Shown one piece after another: positions 7,041 to 16,007 of a stretch of DNA of 55,035 nucleotides. A program made the translations under genes and the position numbers. Position 1 is the first letter of the stretch; every line of letters starts with the position of its first letter. The DNA lies in assembly GCA_030424545.1 (NCBI GenBank), contig JAUHWL010000018.1:1-55035 (forward strand), given 5' to 3'. The DNA is from Bacteroidia bacterium (GTDB taxonomy: Bacteria; Bacteroidota; Bacteroidia; Flavobacteriales; Schleiferiaceae). A model generated the notes under the pieces. The model was not told the origin of the DNA and did not search any database. It saw only the letters and a list, made by a program, of their open reading frames with translations.

Positions 7041-7979
7041 CTATTTCAATCTTCCAATTTTCTCTGCCATGGCTTCGGCCATTTTCTCAAAACTTTCTTG
7101 GCTCCAACCGGCAACGTGTGGCGTTAAAATTACGTTTGATGCTTGTAGTAAATATTGTAGTGGCGCTGGCAAATCATCACTGGCAAATAAATTCTCGAAA
7201 GATGTTTTCTCGTACTCCAACACATCTAAACAAGCGCCTAATACTTTTTTGCTTTTTAGACCTTCTACCAATGCCGCAGTTTCTACAATAGGCCCGCGGG
7301 CTGTGTTAATTAAGTAAAACGGCTTTCTGAATTGCAAAATAAAATCTCTGCTTACCAGGTATTTAGTTTCTGGCGTTAAGGGCGTGTGTATGCTAACTAC
7401 GTCTGCTTCTTCAAAAATGGCTTTTAGCGAGGTTTCTATAGCCCAAGCGGGCGCTACCTGCGATTGATATTTATCGTACACCAAAACTTTGCAGCTAAAA
7501 CCCTGTAATTTTTCTACAAAAGCGCTGCCCATTTGGCCGCAACCAATTACACCAACCGTTTTGCCTTGCAGCTCTACCCCTGTGTTTTCTTTGCGCTTCC
7601 AAATGCCTTGGCGCACCTCAGCATCGGCACTATTTAATTTGTTAAAGAGTGATAGCAACATGCCCAAAGCGTGCTCGCCAACGGCATCTCTGTTACCTTC
7701 GGGCACGCGTATGCAAACTATATTATTTTGTTGAGCAAAGGCGGTATCTATATTTTCTAAACCCGCGCCAAATCGGCCAATAAACTTTAATTGTTTACCG
7801 TTTTTTAGAAAATCGGCAGTAAGTTTAAAGCGGCTACGCACAATAATCCCATCATAATCACTTAATGTTTCCGCCACTTTTTCTGCCGGATTTTTATCAT
7901 CAAAAAACAATTGATGCCCTGCTTGCTTTAAACGTTCTTCAAGCAACGGATGTGTGCTGTCTAGAAAAAGAATTTTCAT
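7041..7979 (-). CDS. D-2-hydroxyacid dehydrogenase (phosphoglycerate-dehydrogenase-like)
   Basis: 312 residues, the usual core length without an ACT domain. Rossmann motif GVIGCGQMG has G146-x-G148-x-x-G151. The catalytic triad of the family is present: R228 in NTARG, E257 in LDVLEYE, H288 in TPHVAG. It is an NAD-dependent 2-hydroxyacid/2-oxoacid oxidoreductase; the substrate could be 3-phosphoglycerate or another hydroxyacid. It is the last gene of a tight minus-strand run (12 bases after the barrel gene) starting with rsmA. No serC or serB is nearby, so serA is not assigned. Confidence 0.88.
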   Translation of the reverse strand: MKILFLDSTHPLLEERLKQAGHQLFFDDKNPAEKVAETLSDYDGIIVRSRFKLTADFLKNGKQLKFIGRFGAGLENIDTAFAQQNNIVCIRVPEGNRDAVGEHALGMLLSLFNKLNSADAEVRQGIWKRKENTGVELQGKTVGVIGCGQMGSAFVEKLQGFSCKVLVYDKYQSQVAPAWAIETSLKAIFEEADVVSIHTPLTPETKYLVSRDFILQFRKPFYLINTARGPIVETAALVEGLKSKKVLGACLDVLEYEKTSFENLFASDDLPAPLQYLLQASNVILTPHVAGWSQESFEKMAEAMAEKIGRLK

Positions 7980-7991
7980 GTATTGATGCTC

Positions 7992-8792
7992 TTAGAACCG
8001 ATAGGTTAATCCTACAGAAGTGTAATAATCTTGTAATGCATCATTCTCTGTAAGTGCATAGGCGGCATCAAGCTGAAAATTTGAGTTGACCAAATAAAAC
8101 ACTCCAGCGTCAAATCCACTGCCATTAGCTGCGGCAGCATCTACCTGTACATTTCCAAATGCCTCTACAAACATTCCAAACCTTGGCATTATATTAAAGA
8201 CCGCATTAGCTGTGTAGGTAAACTCATTTGAAGAGTAGCTAGAAACACTATACCCCAAATTGGTTGAAAATGTAAATAAATCGCCAAGCGGCAATGCGTA
8301 CAAAAGTTTTAAACTGCCATTTGAGCCTGTTTCTTCTCCGCGTTCGTAGTTTACAAGTTGATAGGCTCCGTGCACCGACAAATGGCCAAAGGGTTTGTCT
8401 GCGAAAAGTTGGTATCTAACTGCAGCACTAAATTGGCTTAAATTATACTCGATACCCGATTCTGTACCCACATTGTTGGCGAATACTGGCGCAGGAGAAA
8501 ACGATACTTCTAACTTTTCGGTAATGCCGTAACGCAAATCGATAGGCATTGATAGCACATTGTAATCTAATCCTTTGGGGTTGTTTAACAACCTTCCCCA
8601 TGATACGCCAGCTTGAATTTGCCAAACACCTTTGCTAAGTGTAAGTGCATTAAATGTTTGCCCGGGTCTATCGCTAGCAAGAGGCTTTACTAGCAAGGGC
8701 ATTTCTTCCATTTGCTTTGTTGCCGTATCTGATTGAGCCTTTGCTGTTACCCCAATAAATGCTGTAAAAAGTAGTATAAATATGTATTTCAT
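7992..8792 (-). CDS. Outer-membrane beta-barrel, phenol-degradation MetA-like family
   Basis: 266 residues with a signal peptide (MKYIFILLFTAFIGVTAKAQ). The motif ASDRPGQTF near 40 and alternating aromatic strands through to a terminal TYRF are typical of the Bacteroidota barrels annotated as transporter/MetA-pathway family. The terminal Phe fits BAM-dependent insertion. It lies 3 bases after mgtE and 12 before the dehydrogenase, so it is co-transcribed with both. Transport substrate unknown. Confidence 0.75.
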   Translation of the reverse strand: MKYIFILLFTAFIGVTAKAQSDTATKQMEEMPLLVKPLASDRPGQTFNALTLSKGVWQIQAGVSWGRLLNNPKGLDYNVLSMPIDLRYGITEKLEVSFSPAPVFANNVGTESGIEYNLSQFSAAVRYQLFADKPFGHLSVHGAYQLVNYERGEETGSNGSLKLLYALPLGDLFTFSTNLGYSVSSYSSNEFTYTANAVFNIMPRFGMFVEAFGNVQVDAAAANGSGFDAGVFYLVNSNFQLDAAYALTENDALQDYYTSVGLTYRF

Positions 8793-8795
8793 TTT

Positions 8796-10145
8796 CTAAA
8801 ACCCAATTAATAATCTGCCGATATAAAAATAGATAAACAGCGAAACCACATCATTGCTAGTGGTAACAAACGGACCAGTGGCTACGGCTGGATCTATTTT
8901 CATTTTATCTAGTGTTAAAGGCACAAGGGTACCAAAAAGAGAAGCAAACATAACCACACTAACCAAGGCTATAGATACCGTTAGCAAAATGTTTGTTTCG
9001 TAACCGATAATGCTACCAACACCAAAAAGCACCAAAGCGCATATTAGCCCATTTACTAACCCAACGGTAAATTCTTTAGACAAACGTTTCAGGCTGTTTT
9101 TACCAAACGTATTGTTAGACAATGCCCGCACAACAATAGCCGATGATTGAACACCTACATTTCCGCCCATAGCTGCTATGAGTGGCATGAAAAACACCAA
9201 TTGTGGCAAGGCGCTAATTCTTGATTCGTTTTGACCAATAACCATTGCGGTGGCCAATCCACCAAAAAGACCAACAAGTAGCCAGGGCAACCTAATTTTT
9301 GTAACTGTAAAAACGCTGTCTTTATCTTCTACCTCTTCTGTTAAGCCACTGGCGAGGTTATAATCTTTCTCAGCTTCTTCTGTAATAACGTCTACCACAT
9401 CATCCATGGTAATACGCCCCAACAGCTTTCCTAAATCATCGGTTACGGGCATCGAATACAGGTTGTATTTCTGCATCAGTTGGGCAACCTCTTCTGCATC
9501 CGTAACGGTTGTTACCGATTTTATTTTATCATCAAAAATTTCGCTTACGGGTGTTTTTGTAGAAGTGGTGAGTAATTTTTTTAAGGATAAGGCACCGAGT
9601 AAAATATCATTTTCATCTACCACATAAACGGCATATACTTCTTCTACATTTTCGGCTTGCCTGCGCATTTCGCGCACACATTGCATTACACTCCATGTTT
9701 GTTGCACCTTAACAAGCTCTGTAGCCATCAAGCTACCAGCTGTATCTTCAGCATGGCTTAGAAGTACAGCAATTTTCTTCGCCTGCTCGGTATCCTCCAT
9801 GTTGTTGAGGACCTCACGCTTTGTTGCTTCTGGTAATTCTCCTAGAATATCTGCCGCATCATCACTATCAAGATTATCAACAACAGATTCTATCTCTTCG
9901 TTAGAATAATCTTTCAACAGCTCGGCACGCAAATCTTCATCAACCTCCATCAAGGTTTCTGCGCCAAGCTCATCATCCAGATAATTCATTATTTCTGCCG
10001 CATGATGAACTTCCAACTGCTCTAATAGCTCCGCAATATCTGCAGCGTGCTCATCCTGAAGTTGGGCAACAACCTCAGTAATCTGCCCATTTTCTATGCG
10101 CTCTTCAAGTTCTTGAACAAAACTTTTCGTTAATTCAAACGACAT
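8796..10145 (-). CDS. mgtE: Magnesium transporter MgtE
   Basis: 449 residues with the full MgtE layout: an acidic helical N domain (about 1-130, repeated D-A-A-D/E-I-L/M units), two CBS domains (about 135-260), and a five-helix membrane domain from about 285. Conserved pore segments PLIAAMGGNVGVQS and DPAVATGPFVTTSNDV are present; the latter carries the Asp that binds Mg in the pore. Mg binding between N and CBS domains closes the channel. The stop of rsmA lies 1 base upstream, so both are in one transcript. Confidence 0.95.
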   Translation of the reverse strand: MSFELTKSFVQELEERIENGQITEVVAQLQDEHAADIAELLEQLEVHHAAEIMNYLDDELGAETLMEVDEDLRAELLKDYSNEEIESVVDNLDSDDAADILGELPEATKREVLNNMEDTEQAKKIAVLLSHAEDTAGSLMATELVKVQQTWSVMQCVREMRRQAENVEEVYAVYVVDENDILLGALSLKKLLTTSTKTPVSEIFDDKIKSVTTVTDAEEVAQLMQKYNLYSMPVTDDLGKLLGRITMDDVVDVITEEAEKDYNLASGLTEEVEDKDSVFTVTKIRLPWLLVGLFGGLATAMVIGQNESRISALPQLVFFMPLIAAMGGNVGVQSSAIVVRALSNNTFGKNSLKRLSKEFTVGLVNGLICALVLFGVGSIIGYETNILLTVSIALVSVVMFASLFGTLVPLTLDKMKIDPAVATGPFVTTSNDVVSLFIYFYIGRLLIGF

Positions 10146-10146
10146 G

Positions 10147-10911
10147 TTATTGAAGTATTTGGGTGATTTCTACAAATTCTTGCCAATGTAATTGTTCTGC
10201 TCTTTTGCCTAACATTTCATCAGAGATACCGTCAAAAGGTAAAGAAAGTGGTTTTAACGCATTGCGCAAAGTTTTACGCCTTTGATTAAACGCGGCCTTT
10301 ACAATGCTTTTAAACAGTTTTTCGTTGCAATCCAGCACCCATTCGGCTTTACGGGTAAGATGTATAACGCCAGATTGCACTTTTGGTGGCGGTATAAAAA
10401 CATCTGGCTCTACCGTAAATAAATATTCTACATCATAATACGCTTGAGTTAGCACACTTAAAATACCGTAGTTTTTATTGCCCGGTGGCGAGGCAATTCT
10501 CATGGCTACTTCCTTTTGAAACATACCCGCCATTTCTGGTATTTGTGCTTTAAAATCAAGCACCTTGAACAATATCTGCGAAGAAATATTGTACGGATAG
10601 TTGCCCACAACGGCAAAGGGTTCGTTGCCAAAAACGGTTTGCGGATCCCACTTTAAAAAATCTGCCGGAATAATATGTTGCGCAAGTTTTGGGAAGTGTT
10701 GTTCTAAGTAGGCCACACTTTCTACATCCAACTCAACCACAAATGTTTCTAAATCTTTGTTGAGCAAAAATTGAGTTAACACCCCAGTTCCAGGCCCAAC
10801 TTCAAGTACTTTATGATAACCATTTCCGGTTAAAGAATTGGCCAAACGCTCTGCCACGCTTAAGTCTTTTAAAAAATGCTGACCAAGGTGTTTTTTAGGA
10901 CGTACGTACAT
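10147..10911 (-). CDS. rsmA: 16S rRNA (adenine1518/1519-N6) dimethyltransferase RsmA
   Basis: 254 residues. KKHLGQHFLKD at the N-terminus is the family signature. SAM-binding LEVGPGTGVLTQFLL follows, then the catalytic GNYPYNISSQ (NYPY in place of the more common NLPY). It dimethylates two adjacent adenines in helix 45 of 16S rRNA during late 30S assembly. First gene of the minus-strand operon with mgtE; a TACCTTCG promoter box lies 17 bases upstream. Confidence 0.96.
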   Translation of the reverse strand: MYVRPKKHLGQHFLKDLSVAERLANSLTGNGYHKVLEVGPGTGVLTQFLLNKDLETFVVELDVESVAYLEQHFPKLAQHIIPADFLKWDPQTVFGNEPFAVVGNYPYNISSQILFKVLDFKAQIPEMAGMFQKEVAMRIASPPGNKNYGILSVLTQAYYDVEYLFTVEPDVFIPPPKVQSGVIHLTRKAEWVLDCNEKLFKSIVKAAFNQRRKTLRNALKPLSLPFDGISDEMLGKRAEQLHWQEFVEITQILQ

Positions 10912-10928
10912 GAAGATTTGCTTTTGGG

Positions 10929-10936
10929 CGAAGGTA
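10929..10936 (-). promoter_or_regulatory. -7 box TACCTTCG before rsmA
   Basis: TACCTTCG on the minus strand, TAnnTTCG form, ending 17 bases before the rsmA ATG. The rest of the 150-base gap to 11062 holds only a weak TCAACA/TGTTGA hairpin after the M3 peptidase gene. Confidence 0.45.
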
Positions 10937-11061
10937 ATTTTTTATTACACCAATACAGAATGGGTTTTAAAACATATGTATTGAACACACACCAAAAATA
11001 AAATCAGGGTTTCTTTTCGGTAAAAAAAGCGTTTGTCAACACATTTATTTTGTTGAGCTCA

Positions 11062-13089
11062 TTAAGCTACTAAACCCGCTCTACGAAGCAATGCTTTAAC
11101 ATCTGGTTCGTGCCCACGAAACTCTTTGTACAAATCCATGGGGTTAATAGTACCGCCAGAAGAAAGCACCTTGCGAAATGCCGTTGCCGTATCTGGGTCA
11201 AAAATTCCTTTTTCTTTAAACAATTCAAAAGCATCTGCATCTAGCACTTCTGCCCATTTATAGCTGTAATAGCCTGCACTATATCCTCCTTGAAAAATAT
11301 GAGAAAGTGCGCATGAAATAGAAGATGTTTCTATGGGCTCAAAAAGCTGTGTTTCTTTAATGGCGTTTGTTTCAAATTGTTTCACGCTTACTTCTTCGCC
11401 AGCAAATTTGTTGTGCCATGCCATGTCTAGCATTCCAAAACTCAATTGGCGCAGTGTTGCGTACCCTTCTTGAAATACTGCTGATGATTTTAATTTTTCT
11501 ACATATTCCGCTGGCACTTTTTCTCCAGTTTTGTAGTGCGTAGCAAACAAATCCAAACATTCTTTCTCGAAACACCAATTTTCTAACACTTGGCTAGGAA
11601 GCTCTACAAAATCCCAAAAAACACTTGTACCACTTAAACTAGGGTACGTTGTGTTGGCCAACATGCCATGTAGTGCGTGACCAAATTCATGAAACAAAGT
11701 GGTTACCTCGTTAAACGTGAGCAAACTCGGTGTGCTCGCAGTGGGTTTGGTAAAGTTGCATACAATGCTAATATGTGGTCTAATGTTTTGATCGTTTACT
11801 TTTTTCTGGCTGCGGTAGCTCGTCATCCAAGCGCCATTGCGTTTGCCTTTGCGCGGAAAAAAATCGGCATAAAAAACGGCCAAGTGGCTGCCATCTTTGT
11901 CTAACACATTATATACAGTAACATCTTGGTGATATTTCTGTAAGTTAGTTTGCTTAACAAATGTTAATCCGTATAATTTTTCGGCCAACTTAAACACGCC
12001 AGCCACCACATTTTCTAATTTAAAATAGGGCTTAAGCAACTCATCATCAATGCTGTATTTTTCCTTTTTTAGTTTTTCTACATAAAAAGAATAATCCCAA
12101 GGTTTAAAATCTTCTAATCCATCTGCTTTTTTTGCGTAGGCTTTCACAGCATCTAAATCGGCTTGAGCGGCAGGTTTAGCGTGCGTAAACAAATTGTTTA
12201 AAAATGTATGTACGGTTTCTGGGTTTTGCGCCATGCGTTCTTCTAAAACAAAATCAGCATGTGTTTTGTAGCCTAACAAGTTCGCCCTTTGCAATCTTAA
12301 ACTAGCTAATTCTAACACCGTTTTTTGATTATCATTCTCGTTGCCCTTAAATGCACGGCTACCGTAGGCCTTAGCCAATTTCTCGCGCAATGCACGGTTT
12401 TTAGCATACGTTAAAAACGGTATGTAACTTGGGGCATCAAGTGTAATTACCCAACCTTTTACATCGCGACTAGCTGCTTCTTCTGCAGCCGCCTCTTTGG
12501 CAAAATCAGGCAAACCATCTAGGTCTTTTTCATCTTCTATAACAAGCGTAAAAGCATTTGTTTCTGCCAGTACATTTTCGCCAAAATGCAATCCTGCCAT
12601 GGCTAATTTTTTATCAATATCGCGCAACAAAACTTTTTGTTCGGCATTTAAATTCGCGCCATTGCGCACAAAAGCTTTGTAGGTTTTTTCTAGTAAGCGG
12701 GCTTGTTCAGTATCTAAGTTTTCGTTTTCTCTGTTTTTCCAAACTTCGGCAACACGCTTAAATAGCGCTTCGTTTAGCAATACATCGTTGCCATATTCTG
12801 TTAGCAGAGGAGAAAATTCACGTGCCAACGCCTGTATTTCTTCATTGGTTTCGGCACTGTTTAGGTTAAAGAAAATTTCGGCTGTACGGCCAATTTCTTC
12901 TCCAGCAAATTCCAAGGCCACAATGGTGTTTAAAAATGTTGGCGCTTCGGCCGAGTTTACAATAGCATCTACTTCTGCCCTACCCATCTTAATGGCTTCT
13001 TGCAATGCGGGCAAAAAGTGCTCGTTTTTTATTTCCTCAAAAGGGGCAGTTTCAAAAGGTGTATTAAATTTTCCTATTAATGGATTCAT
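11062..13089 (-). CDS. M3 family metallopeptidase (oligopeptidase A / Dcp-like)
   Basis: 675 residues from the ATG at 13089, which begins the conserved MNPLIGKFNTPFETAPFEEI; a longer frame to 13140 crosses the promoter box and is rejected. The zinc site HEFGH has H467, E468 and H471, followed by the family block SGTSVFWDFVELPSQVLENW with the third ligand Glu. No signal peptide, so probably cytoplasmic degradation of short peptides. It is close to both PrlC and Dcp and I cannot separate them. Transcribed alone, divergently from the foldase gene. Confidence 0.92.
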   Translation of the reverse strand: MNPLIGKFNTPFETAPFEEIKNEHFLPALQEAIKMGRAEVDAIVNSAEAPTFLNTIVALEFAGEEIGRTAEIFFNLNSAETNEEIQALAREFSPLLTEYGNDVLLNEALFKRVAEVWKNRENENLDTEQARLLEKTYKAFVRNGANLNAEQKVLLRDIDKKLAMAGLHFGENVLAETNAFTLVIEDEKDLDGLPDFAKEAAAEEAASRDVKGWVITLDAPSYIPFLTYAKNRALREKLAKAYGSRAFKGNENDNQKTVLELASLRLQRANLLGYKTHADFVLEERMAQNPETVHTFLNNLFTHAKPAAQADLDAVKAYAKKADGLEDFKPWDYSFYVEKLKKEKYSIDDELLKPYFKLENVVAGVFKLAEKLYGLTFVKQTNLQKYHQDVTVYNVLDKDGSHLAVFYADFFPRKGKRNGAWMTSYRSQKKVNDQNIRPHISIVCNFTKPTASTPSLLTFNEVTTLFHEFGHALHGMLANTTYPSLSGTSVFWDFVELPSQVLENWCFEKECLDLFATHYKTGEKVPAEYVEKLKSSAVFQEGYATLRQLSFGMLDMAWHNKFAGEEVSVKQFETNAIKETQLFEPIETSSISCALSHIFQGGYSAGYYSYKWAEVLDADAFELFKEKGIFDPDTATAFRKVLSSGGTINPMDLYKEFRGHEPDVKALLRRAGLVA

Positions 13090-13119
13090 GGTATATGCTA
13101 TAATAATATTAATCGGGGG

Positions 13120-13127
13120 CGAAGATA
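13120..13127 (-). promoter_or_regulatory. -7 box TATCTTCG before the M3 peptidase
   Basis: TATCTTCG on the minus strand, 30 bases before the ATG at 13089. With the plus-strand promoter at 13286-13315 it accounts for divergent transcription from the 249-base gap, in which I see nothing else. Confidence 0.45.
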
Positions 13128-13285
13128 AGTTTCGAGGCAAAGGATTGCTATTTCGGGCTTTAAAAAATTACACATGCCCTTAGCAGACAAATTTTAGAGA
13201 AAATGCAATCAAACAGCCAAATAACCAGCATTTAAGACGATGACCACGTTCACCAAACATTAAAAAAAAGCAAGTAAATAATAGG

Positions 13286-13315
13286 TTTGAGATTTCGCTT
13301 GTAATTGTATATTCG
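13286..13315 (+). promoter_or_regulatory. Promoter TTTG-N18-TATATTCG before the foldase gene
   Basis: TTTG at 13286-13289, then 18 bases, then TATATTCG at 13308-13315, 23 bases before the ATG. This is the best-formed two-box Bacteroidota promoter in the window and shows the TTCG variant of the -7 box. Confidence 0.6.
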
Positions 13316-13338
13316 CGAACTTATTCAAATTTGAAGAT

Positions 13339-15504
13339 ATGGCAACGTTAGAGCGCATAAGAAGACGTTCAGGATTATTGATTATCGTGATTGGCCTTGC
13401 AATGGCCGCTTTTGTTTTAACCGACCTCATGGGAAGTGGAAACAGCATTTTTAATGATTATACATCTGTTGGTAAAATAGACGGAGATAAAATTCAACGT
13501 GATGCGTTTGCATTAAAGATGGAAGAGATTAAAAACTCAAACCCTCAATACGCAAACCTTAGCAGCAAACAATTGGCAGATTTTGCTTGGAACATGATTT
13601 TAAGAGACAAGGTGATGAGCAAAGAATACGATGCTTTGGGCTTTACCATTACCTCTGATGAGTTGTATTTTGACATCATCAACAACGACCAAATTCAGCA
13701 AAACTTTACCAACCCAAATACAGGGCAGTTTGACGAAAATTCTTTTAAGCAAACGCTAAGCAGCATTCGCGAACAAAAAGACGAAAACCCTCAGGCGCGT
13801 GAGCAGTGGACTTCTTGGATTAATTTTGAAAAAGGCGTAAAAGACCAATCGTTGGTATTTAAATACAATGCAGCTGTAGAAAAAGGTTTATACACGCCTA
13901 AAGCGTTAGCACAAGCAGATTATGTTGCGGGTGCACAAACGTATCAAACACAATTTATTCAATTGCCTTACACTTCTATTGTTGATAGTACCATTGCTGT
14001 TACAGATAGCGAAAGAAAAGCTTACTATAACGAGCATAAAAATGATTATAAGCAAGAAGCTATTCGCAATATTGAATTTATAAACTTTGAGATTGTACCA
14101 AGCGCAGAAGACCGTGCTGAAGTAAACAAAGAATTAAAAGGTTTATTAGAAGACAAAATAGACTACAATACAAGTTTAGGAAGAAACGACACTGTATTGG
14201 GTTTTGCTAACGCAAAGAATGATTCTATTTACACATCTCAATATTCAGATCAGCCGTTTGATAACCAATATTACGCATCTGGTTCTTTACCAGCCAACTT
14301 AGACTCTATCATGTTTAACAACGAAGTTGGTTTTGTTTTTGGCCCCTACCAAGAAGGAGATATTTACAAATTGAGCAAATTGAGCGAGATTAAAGACTTA
14401 CCAGATTCTGTAAAAGCACGTCATATATTAATTTCTTACCAAGGTGCAGAGCGTGCCGGCCAAAATGTTACACGTACACCGCAAGAAGCCGTTGCCCTTG
14501 CCGATAGCTTATATAAAGTTGTAAAAGAAGAACCAACCATATTTGATGGTATTTCTCAGATTTATAATGATGATGCTGTTGCTGCAACCAAAGGTGGAGA
14601 TTTAGGTTATTTTAAACCTGGAACGATGGCCGTACCTTTTAACAACTACTGTTTTTATCACAAAACAGGAGACATTGGTTTGGTGTACACAAACTTTGGT
14701 ATACACATTATAGAAATTACAGACCAAAAAGGAAGCAACAAAAACGTACGCGTTGCTACTATTGCCCGCCAAGTAATGGCTAGCGAGCAAACCATTAAAG
14801 ATATTTACAACAACGCTTCTACCTACGCTAGCGAAGCACAACGCTCTGAAGATTTCCGTGCTTTGGCCGAAGAAAAAGGATTGCAATTAAGACCTGCAAC
14901 CAACATCAAAGCATTTGATGAAAATGTTGCTGGAATTGGACAAAGCAGAAAAATTGTGCAATGGGCTTGGAATGAAGACCGAGAAGAAGGTGATGTTGGT
15001 TTGATTGACAACAATGGACAAAGCTATGTTGTAGTTGTTTTAACCGATAAATTAGAAGAAGGATTTACACCCATAGATAAGTTAGAAGACATTTTAACTG
15101 CACAAGTTAGAAAAGAGAAAAAAGGCGAAATGCTTGTAAAACAAATACAAGATGCATTAACCAGCAACTCTGATCTTACTGCTTTGGCAGCTGCCTTAAA
15201 CTCTCCAACAAAAAACTTAAGCTTAAACAGAAAATCTACTGCTATAAGTGGTTCTGGTAACGAGCCAAAAGTATTGGGTACAATTGCAGCATCGCCAGCG
15301 GGTGTGCTTTCTGCTCCTATTGCAGGCGAAGGCGCAGCGTACATCTTTACCGTGTTAAGCATTAACGAAGCTTTTGCTAAACCAGATTATCAAGATGAAA
15401 TTACCAACAACACAAATAGCATGAGAACGCGTGTTGCTGGCCAGTTGTTTGAAGCACTAAAAAACAATGTAGAAGTAGACGATAAACGCGCCTTATTCTA
15501 CTAA
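13339..15504 (+). CDS. ppiD: Membrane-anchored peptidyl-prolyl isomerase (PpiD/SurA-like)
   Basis: 721 residues. A membrane anchor sits at about 11-32 (SGLLIIVIGLAMAAFVLTDL). A SurA_N-like chaperone region follows, then a parvulin domain at about 358-462 starting with VKARHILISYQG and including GGDLGYFKPGTM and FGIHIIEITD. The C-terminal 250 residues look like another non-canonical parvulin-like region. It helps fold exported and outer-membrane proteins at the periplasmic face, which fits a genome rich in barrels and T9SS cargo. Monocistronic: own promoter and a strong terminator. Confidence 0.9.
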   Translation: MATLERIRRRSGLLIIVIGLAMAAFVLTDLMGSGNSIFNDYTSVGKIDGDKIQRDAFALKMEEIKNSNPQYANLSSKQLADFAWNMILRDKVMSKEYDALGFTITSDELYFDIINNDQIQQNFTNPNTGQFDENSFKQTLSSIREQKDENPQAREQWTSWINFEKGVKDQSLVFKYNAAVEKGLYTPKALAQADYVAGAQTYQTQFIQLPYTSIVDSTIAVTDSERKAYYNEHKNDYKQEAIRNIEFINFEIVPSAEDRAEVNKELKGLLEDKIDYNTSLGRNDTVLGFANAKNDSIYTSQYSDQPFDNQYYASGSLPANLDSIMFNNEVGFVFGPYQEGDIYKLSKLSEIKDLPDSVKARHILISYQGAERAGQNVTRTPQEAVALADSLYKVVKEEPTIFDGISQIYNDDAVAATKGGDLGYFKPGTMAVPFNNYCFYHKTGDIGLVYTNFGIHIIEITDQKGSNKNVRVATIARQVMASEQTIKDIYNNASTYASEAQRSEDFRALAEEKGLQLRPATNIKAFDENVAGIGQSRKIVQWAWNEDREEGDVGLIDNNGQSYVVVVLTDKLEEGFTPIDKLEDILTAQVRKEKKGEMLVKQIQDALTSNSDLTALAAALNSPTKNLSLNRKSTAISGSGNEPKVLGTIAASPAGVLSAPIAGEGAAYIFTVLSINEAFAKPDYQDEITNNTNSMRTRVAGQLFEALKNNVEVDDKRALFY

Positions 15505-15530
15505 GAAATACTTTACAGTTCTGTAAGAAA

Positions 15531-15561
15531 AGCCTCAGCAATTTTGTTGAGGCTTTTTTTT
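15531..15561 (+). terminator. Rho-independent terminator after ppiD
   Basis: AGCCTCA 15531-15537 pairs with TGAGGCT 15548-15554, followed directly by a T run. It lies 27 bases after the ppiD stop. Confidence 0.85.
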
Positions 15562-15581
15562 ACTTTACTATTTTGCAAAAT

Positions 15582-16007
15582 ATGGATGACGAAATACTGG
15601 ATGACATATTTCTAAAAGCAAAACCTAAACTAGCCACTCGCAAAATCTTGCTTATTTGGTTGGGCGTAATTTTTCTAGGTCTTGTTTTAAGAAAGCTAGT
15701 TGTTCCCGGAAACGCCCTTGTCATCATTATAGGCTCTGGTGGCATTTTTTCGTTTGTGCTCTATGCCTTGGTCATCAGAAAAATAGTGCTAGTGCATTTG
15801 TTTTTTATGTTGGCCATCAATCTTGTTTGGACATCTGTATTTATTTGGGGTGCTTATCTTAACAATGGTTATCCTTACAATAAAACAGGGTTATTGGTCT
15901 ATATTCTAACTGTTCTACTCTGGTTTGTGGGGTACATATTGTACTACAATCACCAAAAATCTAAACGTAAAAAACAGGATAATAGCTTTAAAGAATCTGC
16001 CACCTAA
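15582..16007 (+). CDS. Small four-helix membrane protein, unknown function
   Basis: 141 residues from the ATG at 15582 (MDDEILDDIFLKAKPK); an upstream TTG at 15573 is less likely. An acidic N-terminus is followed by four hydrophobic segments at roughly 20-40, 43-65, 70-92 and 102-122, and a basic tail KSKRKK. No family recognised. Its last 20 bases overlap the end of rodA on the other strand, with no room for a terminator between the two. Confidence 0.75.
   Translation: MDDEILDDIFLKAKPKLATRKILLIWLGVIFLGLVLRKLVVPGNALVIIIGSGGIFSFVLYALVIRKIVLVHLFFMLAINLVWTSVFIWGAYLNNGYPYNKTGLLVYILTVLLWFVGYILYYNHQKSKRKKQDNSFKESAT

Noticed and set aside
6885-7291. Plus-strand reading frames of 80 and 95 codons
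   Set aside because: They run through the CTCTGTG repeats and antisense to the dehydrogenase gene, with no recognisable protein features.
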